Source: Omphiscola glabra
Lineage: Eukaryota > Mollusca > Gastropoda > Lymnaeidae
DNA: 64,000 bases
Assembly (NCBI GenBank): GCA_964017045.1
Contig: OZ024796.1
Span: 18,933,510-18,997,509, forward strand
Direction of reading: 5' to 3'
Under the pieces are notes generated by a model. That model saw only the letters and a list, made by a program, of their open reading frames with translations, ran no database searches and was not told the DNA's origin. The position numbers and the translations under genes are program-made. Shown piece by piece: positions 1 through 13,400 of this stretch (the stretch's first letter is position 1; every line of letters begins with the position of its first letter).

Positions 1-1205
1 AGGGTGGAAATAACGAATTTGGAACCATGGGAAAAGGGAAACATGTCATTTTTTTCCTCTCATGAGCTACAGAAATTTATAAAAAGTCATGATTTTGCGC
101 TTTGGCTGTTGGCCATGAACTTTCAATGTAAATTTTAATGGGGGAAAAAAATGAAAATCTTTTTTGTGAAAGATAGCATTGCTCATTACATAAGAACATA
201 GTGTTGAGTGTTAATTTACTTGACCTCTTAACATTGTGAAACGTATGGTTATTGAATAATCATTCCCAGACCAAGGTGGGTGTTACAGACTGTTATTAAT
301 ATGGAGAATTTAATCTCTTATTTTAGTGTATGGCTTGTTCCAAAACAGTACGTAAGAAAAGACAATACCAAAATTTTATATACAATGAACAAATAATACG
401 ATACTCAAACCAGGGCTAATTACAATTAATAAGTTTTTAATGTGTTAATTACAATGAATTACAAAATCAAAAGAATATGATTAAACTATTAACTTACACT
501 TTGGCTGGTACCGGTACTATGTTATTGATAAATATACAATGTGCAAAAGTTGTACAATGAGGAAAAGAAATCTACACAGTAAACAAAGCACTGTCTAGTA
601 GCACAATAATAACACAAGCTCCAAGTCTCGTGATAAATGATCTGACTGCCTTTCGTTCAATCATCAGCCTTTTATAGTCTATTTCTGTTAGATTATTCCA
701 GAAAAAGAATACGCATTGTAACTGCTTCCAGCATACTCTAGATTATTCGACAATTTTAGGCAGGAACAGGCTATTAATTTTATTTAGTTATAACAAGGTC
801 AAAATAGACTACTTTTAGTAAGCCTCACCTAATAATAGCGCAGTGTGGTTTCATAGGGGTTATGCACGAGGAAACCTATTTCTAAACTAGCCACTGCAGT
901 TGTGGTAAATGAAAAGTACAATTCACCAAACTATAAAATATATATAAATCAAACAACATTTAAATAAATCGGCTAGCATTTGTGCAACTAAATTTTCCTA
1001 TTCTGTATAAGAACTTGAGTTTTATTGTGTTTAAGCCACTTAGGTTTTTTATTGTTTTTAAGAACTTACGTTTTCTAATGTGTTTAAGTGTTTCAGTTTT
1101 CTATCGTGTTTAAGCACTTATGTTTTCTCTTGTGTTTAAATACTTATGTTTAAGCATTAAGCTTTCTATTGTGCTTGAGCAAATATGCAATCAAAAATGG
1201 CTTAC
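1..1205. other. Intron DNA left of exon 39
   Basis: AT-rich sequence with no exon that I can support. A loose repeat of the type tgtgtttaagcacttatg with 20-40 bp spacing lies at about 1008-1180. Confidence 0.5.
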
Positions 1206-1404
1206 TTTCCATTGAACAGATGTGCCTTGGGATTGATCCAATGTCTTTCTCCTCCATAGGTTATCAGGCCAATATTGAGGTCAGAATTTGTTATGCCACT
1301 GCTCAAATGCTTAACAACAGCCAGAGAATGGTGTGATCTGATCAGAGAATGGTGTAAGGATTGGATGAACACAATGTCTAGACCATGAGAATCTGTACAC
1401 TGGC
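1206..1404 (-). CDS. LLTP exon 39: C-terminal segment; gene continues beyond window
   Basis: Residues 2215-2280 (QCTDSHGLDIVFIQSLHHSL..., NIGLITYGGERHWINPK). This resembles the region after the VWD in apolipophorins, where a D-V-V-F strand is followed by a G-L-I-x-F-G-G motif. Acceptor tcttgaaacag, donor GGAAA|gtaagc in phase 2. No in-frame exon was found between 1205 and 1, so the end of the gene lies to the left. Confidence 0.88.
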
Positions 1405-4400
1405 CTGTTTCAAGAAAATAAAAAATTGTGGATGAAGGCCATGCCATTATTCACAACGCTATACCCCTAAGGCAGCGGTTCTCAACCTGGGGGTCGCACA
1501 AACCTTTCACAGGGGTCGCCAAAGACCATGTGAAAACACATATACTCTACAGTTATAAAGTATCTACAAAGGGTCGCTGCATTAGAAAGGTTGAGAAACA
1601 CTGCCATGCCATTATTCATAAACTACAAAGCAATATACCCCTATTCCACCCATCCATCCCTGTGGCACTACAGCCGATTGTAGGGTTTTGGCCTGCCTCA
1701 CTACTTCCTTCCACTCAGACCTAACTAATGCTTTTCTTTTCCATGCTTGGATTCCCAGTTGTAGATCTTTTTCCACAATATCCATCCATCTAAGCCTAGG
1801 TCTGCCTTTGAGCCGCTTACCTCCGGGGTTTTAGTGATGCACCCTCTTCACTCCTCTGTCATTTGGCATTCTTTCTAAGTGTCCCACCCAGCGTAGCCTG
1901 CCCTTTTATTATTTCTGCTACTATCGTGGGATCCCGATATAGACTGTAAATTTCGTGGTTGTTTCGTATTCTCCATCCATAGGCATCCTTTGTTGGTCCG
2001 TATATTTTCCTGGGAATTCTCCTCTCCCTGCATTTTTGTTAAGGTCCAAGTTTCACTTGCATATGTTACAGCTGGTCTGATTACAGTTTTATAAATAGTT
2101 TTCTTTGTTTCTCTTGTTTTTTGCTTTTGAGTATTTTCTGACAACTGAAGTATGCCCTGCTCTGGCTGATAATCTTTCATTTATTTCTGTTAGTAATTCG
2201 TTTCTTTCATTTAATAAAGATCCTAGGTATTTGAACTGATTTACTTTTTCAAAAGTCTGGTTTCTAATTTTAATGGATTCCTCTGTCTGTTCTTCTCTTA
2301 GCATAGTCATGTATTTTGTGTTTTGGTTGTTAACTTCCAGCCCTCCTTGAAGTGATGCATCTTCTGATTCAATAAAGGATTTTGATATGTCTTTAATGCT
2401 TTCCCCTAGCAGTGCTATGTCATCAGCATTTGCAAGATACTGAAGGGGTTGATTGTAGAGAGTGCCCATTGGTTGTGGGTCTTGGGTTTCCCTCAGAATA
2501 TACCCCTAGTACCATGCCATTATTCATAAACTACACAGTGATGTACAACAAATGCCATGCCATTATTCATAAACTACACAGTGATGTACAACAAATGCCA
2601 TGCCATTATTCATAAACTACACAGCAAAATACCTATAATGCCAGGCCATTATTCATAAACTACACAGGGATACACTCCAAATTTCATTACATGTTGTATA
2701 GTTAATGCTTATTCTAACACTGATCCGCTATATTAAAAGCTCTCATCATTTGCATGGTACAATGAGGAGATCTTATTGTTACTTAACTCTTAGCCGGGTG
2801 AGATCACTAGCGCCTATCACAAGTAGATAGTTCTTCAGCAGACATTTAGAAGTTAAAAGTTCAAATTGTGGATAAGATGATTATAGCTTTTTATAAGGTC
2901 TGTTTTTTAAATACATTTCAAAAGATATTCGGTAAAATCATGTCTTAATATTATTTCTTGTTTTTACCGTCACACTGACACGATCCTTATAGATAATAAT
3001 AATAATTTTCTCTTAAAGTGCCATAATTAGATCGCAAATCACATATAAGGTGAACAAACAACAAAATATTGTCTTTCTTAACACATAACTTGGATAAACA
3101 ATAAATCTGCCAAAGCACCATGGGCATCTCCACAAGGAAAGGGGGGGGGGGGGGGGAGGAAGCCACCGCTTCAAATCTGAGATGGGAGTTAAAAAAACCC
3201 ACCCCTCTTGCAGACTTTTGAATGTCTCAAGGTAATAAAATTAATACCAGAGAGCAAAATTATTTGTTGTTGGCAATGTGAAAAAACCACAAGGCCTGGG
3301 TTTTTTGTTTCATTGGATTTGGTGGATGTTTTACCACACAGACATCCAGCCACCAAACCGGGATTTTAATTTTGAGAATTATAACTAAGGAAATGCTTTT
3401 TATTCCTACTAAAAATATTGTTTTAAACATCAAAGGATTTGATAAACTGATTTGTTGAAAATGTGAAGAATTATTAAACTATTAGCAAAAATGTAATGGT
3501 TTGAAAATCAATATCATTACTAAATAGTCTAGCAATGTTCTAACAATTTTTAACCTCAAATTTTTGTATAACGGCACTAACAGCCATAATAAACTCTTGA
3601 ATTTAAAATAAAATATAACTGACCAAGCTCCCTGGAATAGCTTCCGCCACTCAGGCGGTATAGACACCCCTGCAATGCATAACTGAGCTGGTGGGATTGC
3701 AAGCACATGTGAATGCATATGTCCAAAAACCAACGTATCATATGTTAACAGATACAAACATTGTTCACAAAACTTGTTCGTTTAATGTCATTTTTGTTAT
3801 TCCAGGTTCCCTTGTATATTGTTGACTGGCTGAAGTGTAAAATAAGCAAATTTGGTAATAATAAATATATTTGTAAACAAAAATATAAAAAAAGAGGAAA
3901 TATTTGCCTACAAGAATGTGGGATACCGATGTCAAGTCCTTTACTTCGGCAAGCTGTCAAATACGCCAAGACAACACTGCAGCCGGATCTGTTCTTACAA
4001 ACCTCAGTCTGGCACTGTTGCTAAGGAAACATACAAAACACATCAATATGGCACTGTTGCTATGGAAATGAACTAAAACACATCAATCTGGCACTGTTGC
4101 TATGGAAACGTACATATTGTTTATAAGTGAAATGCACTCTTTCTGGGTTTTTTGGGGAAAAATATTATTTTTAGCAATCTGTGCATTAAAAGGTTTTCAA
4201 CACTATTTTACTCACAATGAATGGCTTGGGATTGATAAGCCTAAGACAAGGCTCCACTGCTGGCCATTTATTGGTCAGACTGTTGCAAGGTGCGAGGTTA
4301 GCTGTGACGTTAAGGGAGTTACACGGGACAACACTGGGGGCTGAGGTGACCCTACAATGATTATTGCCAGTCAGCTCAAAACTGTTCTGAAATGTGACGT

Positions 4401-7400
4401 CATTGTCAGCCAAAGTCCCATCAGGAAGTAGATAATCATCTCCAGCCTCTCTGTTGTTTGTGCCTTAGGTGAAAGTTAAGTGTGAGATAGTAAAGGTGCT
4501 GACGGCATGACTGTGACAGTTACTGGTCAGATGGCTTAGGCATTGACAGCATGTCTGTTACAGGTAAGTTAGTATAGGCAGACTTATGTCTGTGACAGTT
4601 ACATATAGTAATAAATACTGAAAGCATGACCGCAACAGTTACATATAATATTAATATTTTAAAAATTACACTTTTCCAAAAATAAACTTGATATAAAGCC
4701 ACAACCTAGAATTACCCTCATTATATGCCGTCATCTTAACACAATGTATGTATTTTTACAGTATCTGGTCACATAGATATAATTGAAACTTATAAAAACA
4801 GCTCTTCCATATAGCAAAATTTTTTTATTTTTCATGTGAATTTTATAATGAATGATCAAGCTATACAAACATATGACTAGTCAGTGCTATACAAACATAT
4901 GACTAGTTAGTGCTATACAAACATATGACTAGTTAGTACTATACAAACATATGACCAGTTAATACTATACAAACAAATGACTAGTTAGTGTTATACAAAC
5001 ATATGACTAGTTAGTGCTATACAAACATAGGACTAGTTAGTGCTATACAAACATATGACTAGTTAGTGCTATACAAACATATGACTAGTTAGTGCTATAC
5101 AAACATATGAAAAATATGAAAACTAGAATGACTAAAACAGATTGAACTAAAAGGTGAATACCTAGAACACCGAGAGAAACATTGTTCAAAGTGCGGTCAA
5201 CTGTAACAATGTAGAAATCATGCACAGGACTGAACACCACAGTTGCCAATCCAGAGGCAAATGATAAATGGAAATATCCATCATCCATATCCAAGGATAC
5301 ATCTCCACTTGGGGAGTGGTAGGGAAGGTACCTAGAAAAAAAAAGGTATATATTTTATTTGTTCATTTTTTCTCAATATTCTCCAAAAAAGCTGGTAACA
5401 CAAGATAGCTGATAACACAAGATAGTTTATAACACAAGATAGCTAATAACACAAGATAGTTTATAACACAAGATAGCTAATAACACAAGATAGCTGATAA
5501 CACAAGATAGTTTATAACACAAGATAGCTAATAGCACACGATAGTTGATAGCACAAGATAGCTAATAACACAAGATAGTTTATAACACAAGATAGCTAAT
5601 AACACAAGATAGCTGATAACACAAGATAGTTTATAACACAAGATAGCTAATAGCACACGATAGCTAATAGCACACGATAGTTGATAGCACAAGATAGTTT
5701 ATAACACAAGATAGCTAATGGCACACGATAGCTAATAGCACACGATAGTTGATAGCACAAGATTACTTATAGCACATCAAAGATGTCATCAAAGTTTTCA
5801 ATAACAATTTAAAAGATATAAAAAATGCAACTCCAAATTTTGCTAGCTCTATATTTTCTTCTTCTTCCGGAGTTATAGATGATTTAGCTAACATTGCCAA
5901 TCAATGAGACTTAATCAAAAGCTTTAGAAAGATAATATCTTTTATTATATCTACAAGGAGTAAACTCTTCTTCCGGAGTTATAGATGATTTAGCTAACAT
6001 TGCCAATCAATGAGACTTAATCGAAAGCTTTAGAAAGATAATATCTTTTATTATATCTACAAGGAGTAAACTCTTCTTCCGGAGTTATAGATGATTTAGC
6101 TAACATTGCCAATCAATGAGACTTAATCGAAAGCTTTAGAAAGATAATATCTTTTATTATATCTACAAGGAGTAAACCCTATGTCATATATCTACAAGTA
6201 AATGCTCTATTTTTTCAATAACTTTTTTTTTAAAAATCCATTATATTAACTTTGCTTTTGTTGGTGTCTTTCTTTCTGACTGGGTGTGTGGCGAAATCTT
6301 TGGACAGGAAACTGACCCACTTCCCATCAACCTATTGAGCTGAAACTTGGGACATAGACTCATTACCAATGACAACCCATTCTGTCAAATTTTTAGCCCT
6401 AACCCCTTATGCCCCAAATCAGTTTTTCAAGGGGAAAATAAAAGAAATATGATGCCACTGATTCTTTAAAATATTGCAATTGCTTTAGGTGTGTAATATT
6501 TTCTTTGGTGTCTCTGAAATAGTTTGTGAAATAAATCTGCAGTGTAAAAGTGGGTGGGTCATAAGTTTATTAATATAAAATAATAAAAACAAAATTAAAA
6601 ATAGGCATTTTAAGGATTGATACGAAAAATAGGTGTTGCTTAGTTTATATGTTGGTCCTCCATTGTAATATTATCTAAAGGTACTTGACAGGGCCTCCAT
6701 TTTAATATATAAATTAGCAGACAACTGGTTTGTTAATCTCAGTCTTCATTGTGAGCAGAAAACTAACTCAACAATCTCAGACCACACTATTGGCAGACAA
6801 ATAACTCAACAATCTCAGACTACACTATTGGCAGACAAATAACTCAACAATCTCAGACCACACTATTGGCAGACAAATAACTCAACAATCTCAGACCACA
6901 CTATTGGCAGACAAATAACTCAACAATCTCAGACCACACTATTGGCAGACAAATAACTCAACAATCTCAGACCACACTATTGGCAGACAAATAACTCAAC
7001 AATCTCAGACCACACTATTGGCAGACAAATAACTCAACAATCTCAGACCACACTATTGGCAGACAAATAACTCAACAATCTCAGACCACACTATTGGCAG
7101 ACAAATAACTCAACAATCTCAGACCACACTTTTGGCAGACAACTAATTTAACAATCTCAGACCGCATTATTAGCAGACAACTAACTTGATGATCTCAGAC
7201 CCCATTATTAGCAGACAACTAACTTGATAGTCTCCGTTCTCATGGAAGCCAGTGATCCATCTCGCGCCAGAGTTAAGACAGTGCTTGAGGACACCACAGT
7301 GAGGCCTTGCTTTGTATACGTCAAAGAAAATCTACCGTATTTAAGATCAGCTGCCAATAAATATGTGCAGCTCTTCCAGGGGGGTTCTGTGGATTCAAGT

Positions 7401-10400
7401 AGATGTGCATAACAAAGTATTAACAATTATCTCTAAAGCAGGGTGGGTTCCCAACTGGGGGTGCTTGAACCAATAAGATTTTGAGGAAATTAGTGATTTT
7501 AAGAAGAGGGCAGCCATTGACCAATGACATTATGAGTATTATGACAAAAATTATCGGCTTTTTTTATTTTGGCAGAAGTAGTTTAATGTATGCAATAAGT
7601 CATAAGTCACATATCACAAGTTAGTTTTCTAAGGTCCATAGCTATCATAGCAATTCTAAAGATATATATATATATATATTAAGTCCACTGTTTTCCTATT
7701 CAATTAAAAATGAAAGAAGGTGGGGCGGAAGAATTAGTATAACATTTTGAAGAGGTTCAGAATATTATAGAAGTTATAAAGTTGAGCAAACCTACTTAGC
7801 GAACATATTGATCAGTCAAGGACAGGAAGTTATTAAACATAGTGAGCATTTAAGTTAAGTTCCAACTTGGATACATTACTTGGAAACATTACATGGATAC
7901 ATTACATTGATACATTACTTGGATACATTACTTGGATACATTACTTGGATACATTACTTGGATACATTACATGGATACATTACTTGGATACATTACTTGG
8001 ATACATTACATGGATACATTACTTGGATACATTACTTGGATACATTACTTGGGATCAATCAATTTAAAAGAAAATCTGTCCTTTTGGCATGATTTATTTT
8101 TTCTATAAATTAAAAAAATAAAGTGAGGTTTAGAGTTGAGCAACTCAAGCTTCTACAACTTTAGGCCTAGAATTTAGTCGCAGTCCAAGTCATGATAAAT
8201 TATTTAATGTTTGCAAAAGATTTCAAATTCTATACATAATGGTTTGCGTTTGTGTGTTAAAAATTATCGCCAAAGCGATGAGGGTAGTGGCACAAGTTTA
8301 AAATTCTGAGCAACAGCAACGAGGGTAGTTGAATGTGTTTGTAGTACCAAGCCAAAGTGATGAGGGTAGTGGCACAAGTTTAAAATTCTGAGCAACAGCA
8401 ACGAAGGTAGTTGAATGTGTTTGTAGTACCAAGCCAAAGTGATGAGGGTAGTGGCACAAGTTTAAAATTCTGAGCAACAGCAACGAGGGTAGTTGAATGT
8501 GTTTGTAGTACCAAGCCAAAGTGAGGAATTAAGCTGCACATATTTATATCTACATTTCAGCACTCAAAACTCAATTCCTTACCTGTGATGTCATAAACCA
8601 ATCCATCAAAGGTTCTGATGTGCTGACCGGCCATGATGATACCGACGTCATTCGCCATTTGTGCTGAAGCATTCATCCTGTGTCTTAGTAATGCAATCAC
8701 TTCCTTGCCAACCAAACTCAAGCGCGGATAAGCCTTAAAAAGATTTGTTATATCATTTATTCGACAGCTTTTTAACTTATTCACTGCTGATGCACATTCA
8801 ATGCCGCTTTGCAATTGTACAGTTACACATAAATGAATATCTAGCCGCTTATCACGTGGGTAATAATTACCCCCCCCCCCCCAACCCTTTTTTTCCCCAC
8901 GAAAATGTAATGAATTAAGTGTCAACTTTCACGTTGTACCTGGGCCTGCTGGATTTATTTCTTAGAAAGCAAATCTATATGTGATTTGTTTTATTAGTTA
9001 TCTTTAATTATGTTACTGTTAATTAAGTCTTGACAATCTTAGAAGATGGTCTTAAAGTAGAATTATATTGCTTGATTAATAAAATTGTGGTATATATATG
9101 TATATATTGTTATAGCCTGTACGTTGACCTAGTTTATTATTCATAAGCCGGAGCTTCAACCTTATCTCCCCTTCCCCTATTTTGTTTTGATATTGAATTC
9201 ATGGATAAAATGTGTAGCACCAATACTTTTGACCCACTCCTCTCTTGATTGGGGAAAGGTTGTTATGTTCGAAAACATTCTAATTTGTTTCAAAGAATGC
9301 TACCAGGTAATGCAATTTCTAGAATTTATTTTCTGGAGGGTTCCAACTGTTTCCCTATAAATAAAGTGGCAGTTTTCCCAGCCTGGAGAGGTTTTTGCTA
9401 ATTTACCTAGACATTTATGGGACGTAATATACTTTAAGGATTGTACTCTTTGTTTTGTGTGTGTGTGTAAATAAATATTAGTATCTTTTGAGGATTGTAC
9501 TTTTTCACTTGCTGTTCTGTAAGTTGAAGTAGTTTTTATGCGGGTGTGTTAGGGGCCCCTAGAATTTAGATATTTACTGCCTAGGATGCTCTAGGGGTCT
9601 TATTCGGGCATTGACAAAAGACTTTAAATAGAGTCAAAGTTTCTCATCTACAATTCGTAAATAAAAATGAGTCCTCAACAAATCTCATTGATTGGGCTGC
9701 TAGTATGTTTGCACTTGTGGTCACAATAAAAAGAGACGATTGCATCCAAATTTCTCCCAGCATAATCCGGCTATGTTAAATAAACTTGTCTTTACGGTTG
9801 AGATATGATGCTAGCAAAAACAAACACCGGTATATATAGTCTATGTATGTATAAATATCATCTGAATCGTAATAGGGAAGAACAACTTCCATGACAAACA
9901 TGTGACATCCCAAGTTGAATTCAGTGATGATATTGTGGATGTAGGAATTAGAGAATTGTTTAACGATTTACTGACGTTAATGTTTTCAAATTGAAGTAAA
10001 GTGAGCAGCTTACACAGAATGATGGCATGGCAACGGGTAAGCAGATAGAAAATGTCAACCGGTGATTATTTAGAGCTTTCTCAAGGGCAGGTAAGATATG
10101 AGCTTTGGCAAACTGGTGTGCAAAAAAAGGAGGGTGCCGAATCCAGTGGGACACTATTTGGCTGGTCATGACGACGCTCGATGCCATGGCTTCGTCCACA
10201 TGAGATATTTTCATCGCTTGTACTGCGCAGATTTGTTAAATAGTAAAAAAATAGTGCAGAAAAAATCTATTTTATTTATTTTTTGTCACAGTTCTAAATT
10301 TCAATTTCTTTTATGGACCATATTAATTAATTTAGAAAATAGCAGAACAAGGTATGTGATTTCCTGCAATTACACGCCAGCGAGTGTTAGAGAGGAAAAC

Positions 10401-13400
10401 AAATTAATTCAGATTTTTGGCACAATATCACCATGTGGAATTAATCAAATTCTCTCTACTGGTTATCCTCAATTTCCCTGTATTTGTTTTCTTATTTCTT
10501 ATATTTTACATATTTCCAAAAAAAATTTTTCCATTAAAATATTACTTTTCACAGTAATAATACACAAATTCTTTTGCTGTCATTTTGGTTTTGAAAACCC
10601 AACTGGCGGCAATCACTTTAATGGCAAATACTTTTTACAATTTTTAAAAATACTTTCTATTTCTTGTTATTTCTCAATTTTTCCTGCCCTGTTTATTGTC
10701 CCGTATTTCTATTTCAAGCTTGTACATATTTTGTTCTGCTATTTTCTTCACACAGCTTCAATGCAGTCCCTCTTTTATTAGTCAGTATTTTAGTTGGCAT
10801 AATTTGCGAAACTCTTAAATTTAAGTTAATTTGATAATATTTGTTTGTTATAGGTTCAACACTAACGGCTCTAATGGTAAATAACTTAAATGAATACCTT
10901 TTATAGTTTGATCAAAATATTAAAATTAATGAGGCAAAAAAATGACTAAATTTATAAAAATTCACACTCTGGATTTGAATATATCGAATTAGACAAAGAC
11001 AAGTCATAAAAAAATTAATATTACTTATTGGGCTATCCAGCCATATTTTGTTCACGACTTCTACTGCTCCCAGTCCTATTTTGTAGAATTGAATGGTCTT
11101 CCCATCAAAATCGTAGGTCACGGCGTCATATAATTTTGCCTTCATGTGACTTGCCATGCTCTGGGGGGATTTTTTAACACAATTATTAATGAACACAACG
11201 TAAATGGACCAATGGCTTTGTGTAAAAATCATTAGTAGATACAGCACAGATGGACCAAGGGATTTGTCTAAAAATTATTAGTCCATACAACATGAATGGA
11301 CCAATTAAATTTTGTAAAAACTATAAATGGATACTACATGAATGGATCAATGGATTATTGTAAAAATAATTAGTGGATGCACCATGAATGGATCAATGGA
11401 TTTGTGTAAAAATTATTAGTGAATGCAACATGAATGCACCAATGGATTTGTATAAAAATTGTTCATGGCCACAAGGATTCAAATTTTATTTTCCCCATGA
11501 CTAAATTATATAATTTTCTCCGAAACTTATTGTGTTAAAATTTCATTTCTTAAATCTAAACCACACACTTTCAATGATACACATTAAAAAATGAGTTTAA
11601 ATTTTTTCAAGCGTTTTATTAAAGTCGCACCCAAGATCTTATCTTCTTGAAAAAAATATATTGGGAATTGACGATTTCGTCGCAATAATCACACCATCGC
11701 CGTTTTGCAGGCTGTCATTTTGCCGCCTGATGGGGCAATGAAAGCATCAAAGGTTGCTAAACAATGGTGGCAAGGCTATTACAGCGTGGGAGGTTGCCTG
11801 GCAATAGTGGCGGGGCAATGACAGCATGGAAGATTGTCCAGCAACTACAAGATGATCTTAGAAAGCATTGAAAATATACGGGCTACTGAGACATAAATTG
11901 TTGATTAATAACTGTGACAGAACACTGACAGCATGAAAGGCTTAAGACAAACTGTGACAGGGCACTAAAAAATGTATTTTTGCATGTGTCATTTAGCCTG
12001 ACAGCTGGTTCTAGATAAATTCTATTTACTTTTAAAAATGTATAAGAAGTTTGTAAATTAATTATATTAAAACTCTTAATTTGCTGCATAGAAAACTGCA
12101 AACCTGATTTGAAAATGGCCAAGTTTTATCCTGCAGGTCCGCCACAATGTTATTAGCCAGCGTGTGTCCCTCCTGTTTGATAAGGTGAGACATTGTCTTT
12201 TGTAACGTCCCGGCGTTGTGGCGCACTGCACGGGTCACTAAATTTGAGAACTCAAAAGTTGTTTGTAGAACTCTAGGTTCTGTTAGCTCTAGTGACACAT
12301 TGGCCAATGATAGTGTGCTGTTATGGATCAAGCCAGTCTTAGTGAAATGAGAATATAACCAATCAGTCTCTAAATAGATCATTAAAATTTACTATTAAAG
12401 AAAAGCGTTTGAAGAAAAAATATTTTTCTGGCAATAACTTATTGAAAATGTATACATCTAATAGTTTTTTTTTTCAAAGTATTTCGATCAAATTGATTGA
12501 TTCTAATTATGCAGTGTTCATTACCTTAAGATGTAATAAACAATAATAGAGATATGAAAAATAATTGAAAATCATTACATAAAAATAGATCTGTTGTTTT
12601 GAAGCAAACACTCACAGAAAGAGAGTGGAAATCAATGCGAACTTTTGTAGGACTTTGAACAGAAATATCCAGCCGTACTCCAGAGGTATCATTGTAAATA
12701 TACATCAGTTCACATCTTGGTATGTTATTACTAGGCAAGGCAAGTAAGAATGACAAGCTCTTCTCTGCTTTAAGCAACTGTGAAAACAAATATTTTGACA
12801 TTATTTCATTGTCGAATGTCATGTTTTAAGTTTAGTCTAGTGTTATTGTTCGATGTCATGTTATTTTTTAAGTTCTGTCTCATGTTATTGTTCAATGTCA
12901 AGTTATTTTTAAGTTCAGTCTCATGTTATTGTTCAATGTCATGTTTTAAATTTAGTCTAGTGTTATTGTTCAATGTCATGTTATTTTTAAGTTCAGCCTC
13001 ATGTTATTGTTCAATGTTGTGGTAGTTAAGATGGTGTAAAGGTCTCTGGTGATTACCTTTCTTATTTGAAAACGTGGCCACCTTCTGCAAATATTCTTTG
13101 AAGGACATAAAACATGGAATATGTCCAAAGTATATGAGGTACGGCAGTAACTTTTCTTAACACTCCAAATAAAAAATGTGATGTATTCAATTTGCTTTAT
13201 CTGATTATCACTATTTTAGTTTTATATGAATATGTAACTTTACATTGACCGATAACCATATCGACAATGATAATAAGTGTGTGTATGGGGGGAGTGACTG
13301 AAAAATAGATGCAACAAAACAATCAAGGTGTCTGCAAGAAGTTTTCTTCCACGAACAGTACAAAGATTAACATAAATAAAAACAAAGGCTTCGTGTTTTG

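Noticed and set aside
3482..3757. Candidate extra exon between exons 38 and 39
   Set aside because: No fitting acceptor/donor pair; exons 38 and 39 already join in phase and in the expected family order.
3902..3914. GC donor (TAG|gcaaat) for exon 38
   Set aside because: The GT donor four bases upstream gives phase 1 and rebuilds the conserved Cys with exon 39.
10098..10781. 227-codon plus-strand ORF
   Set aside because: Low-complexity Phe/Ile/Tyr composition, antisense to exon 33 and running into T-rich intron; no domain.
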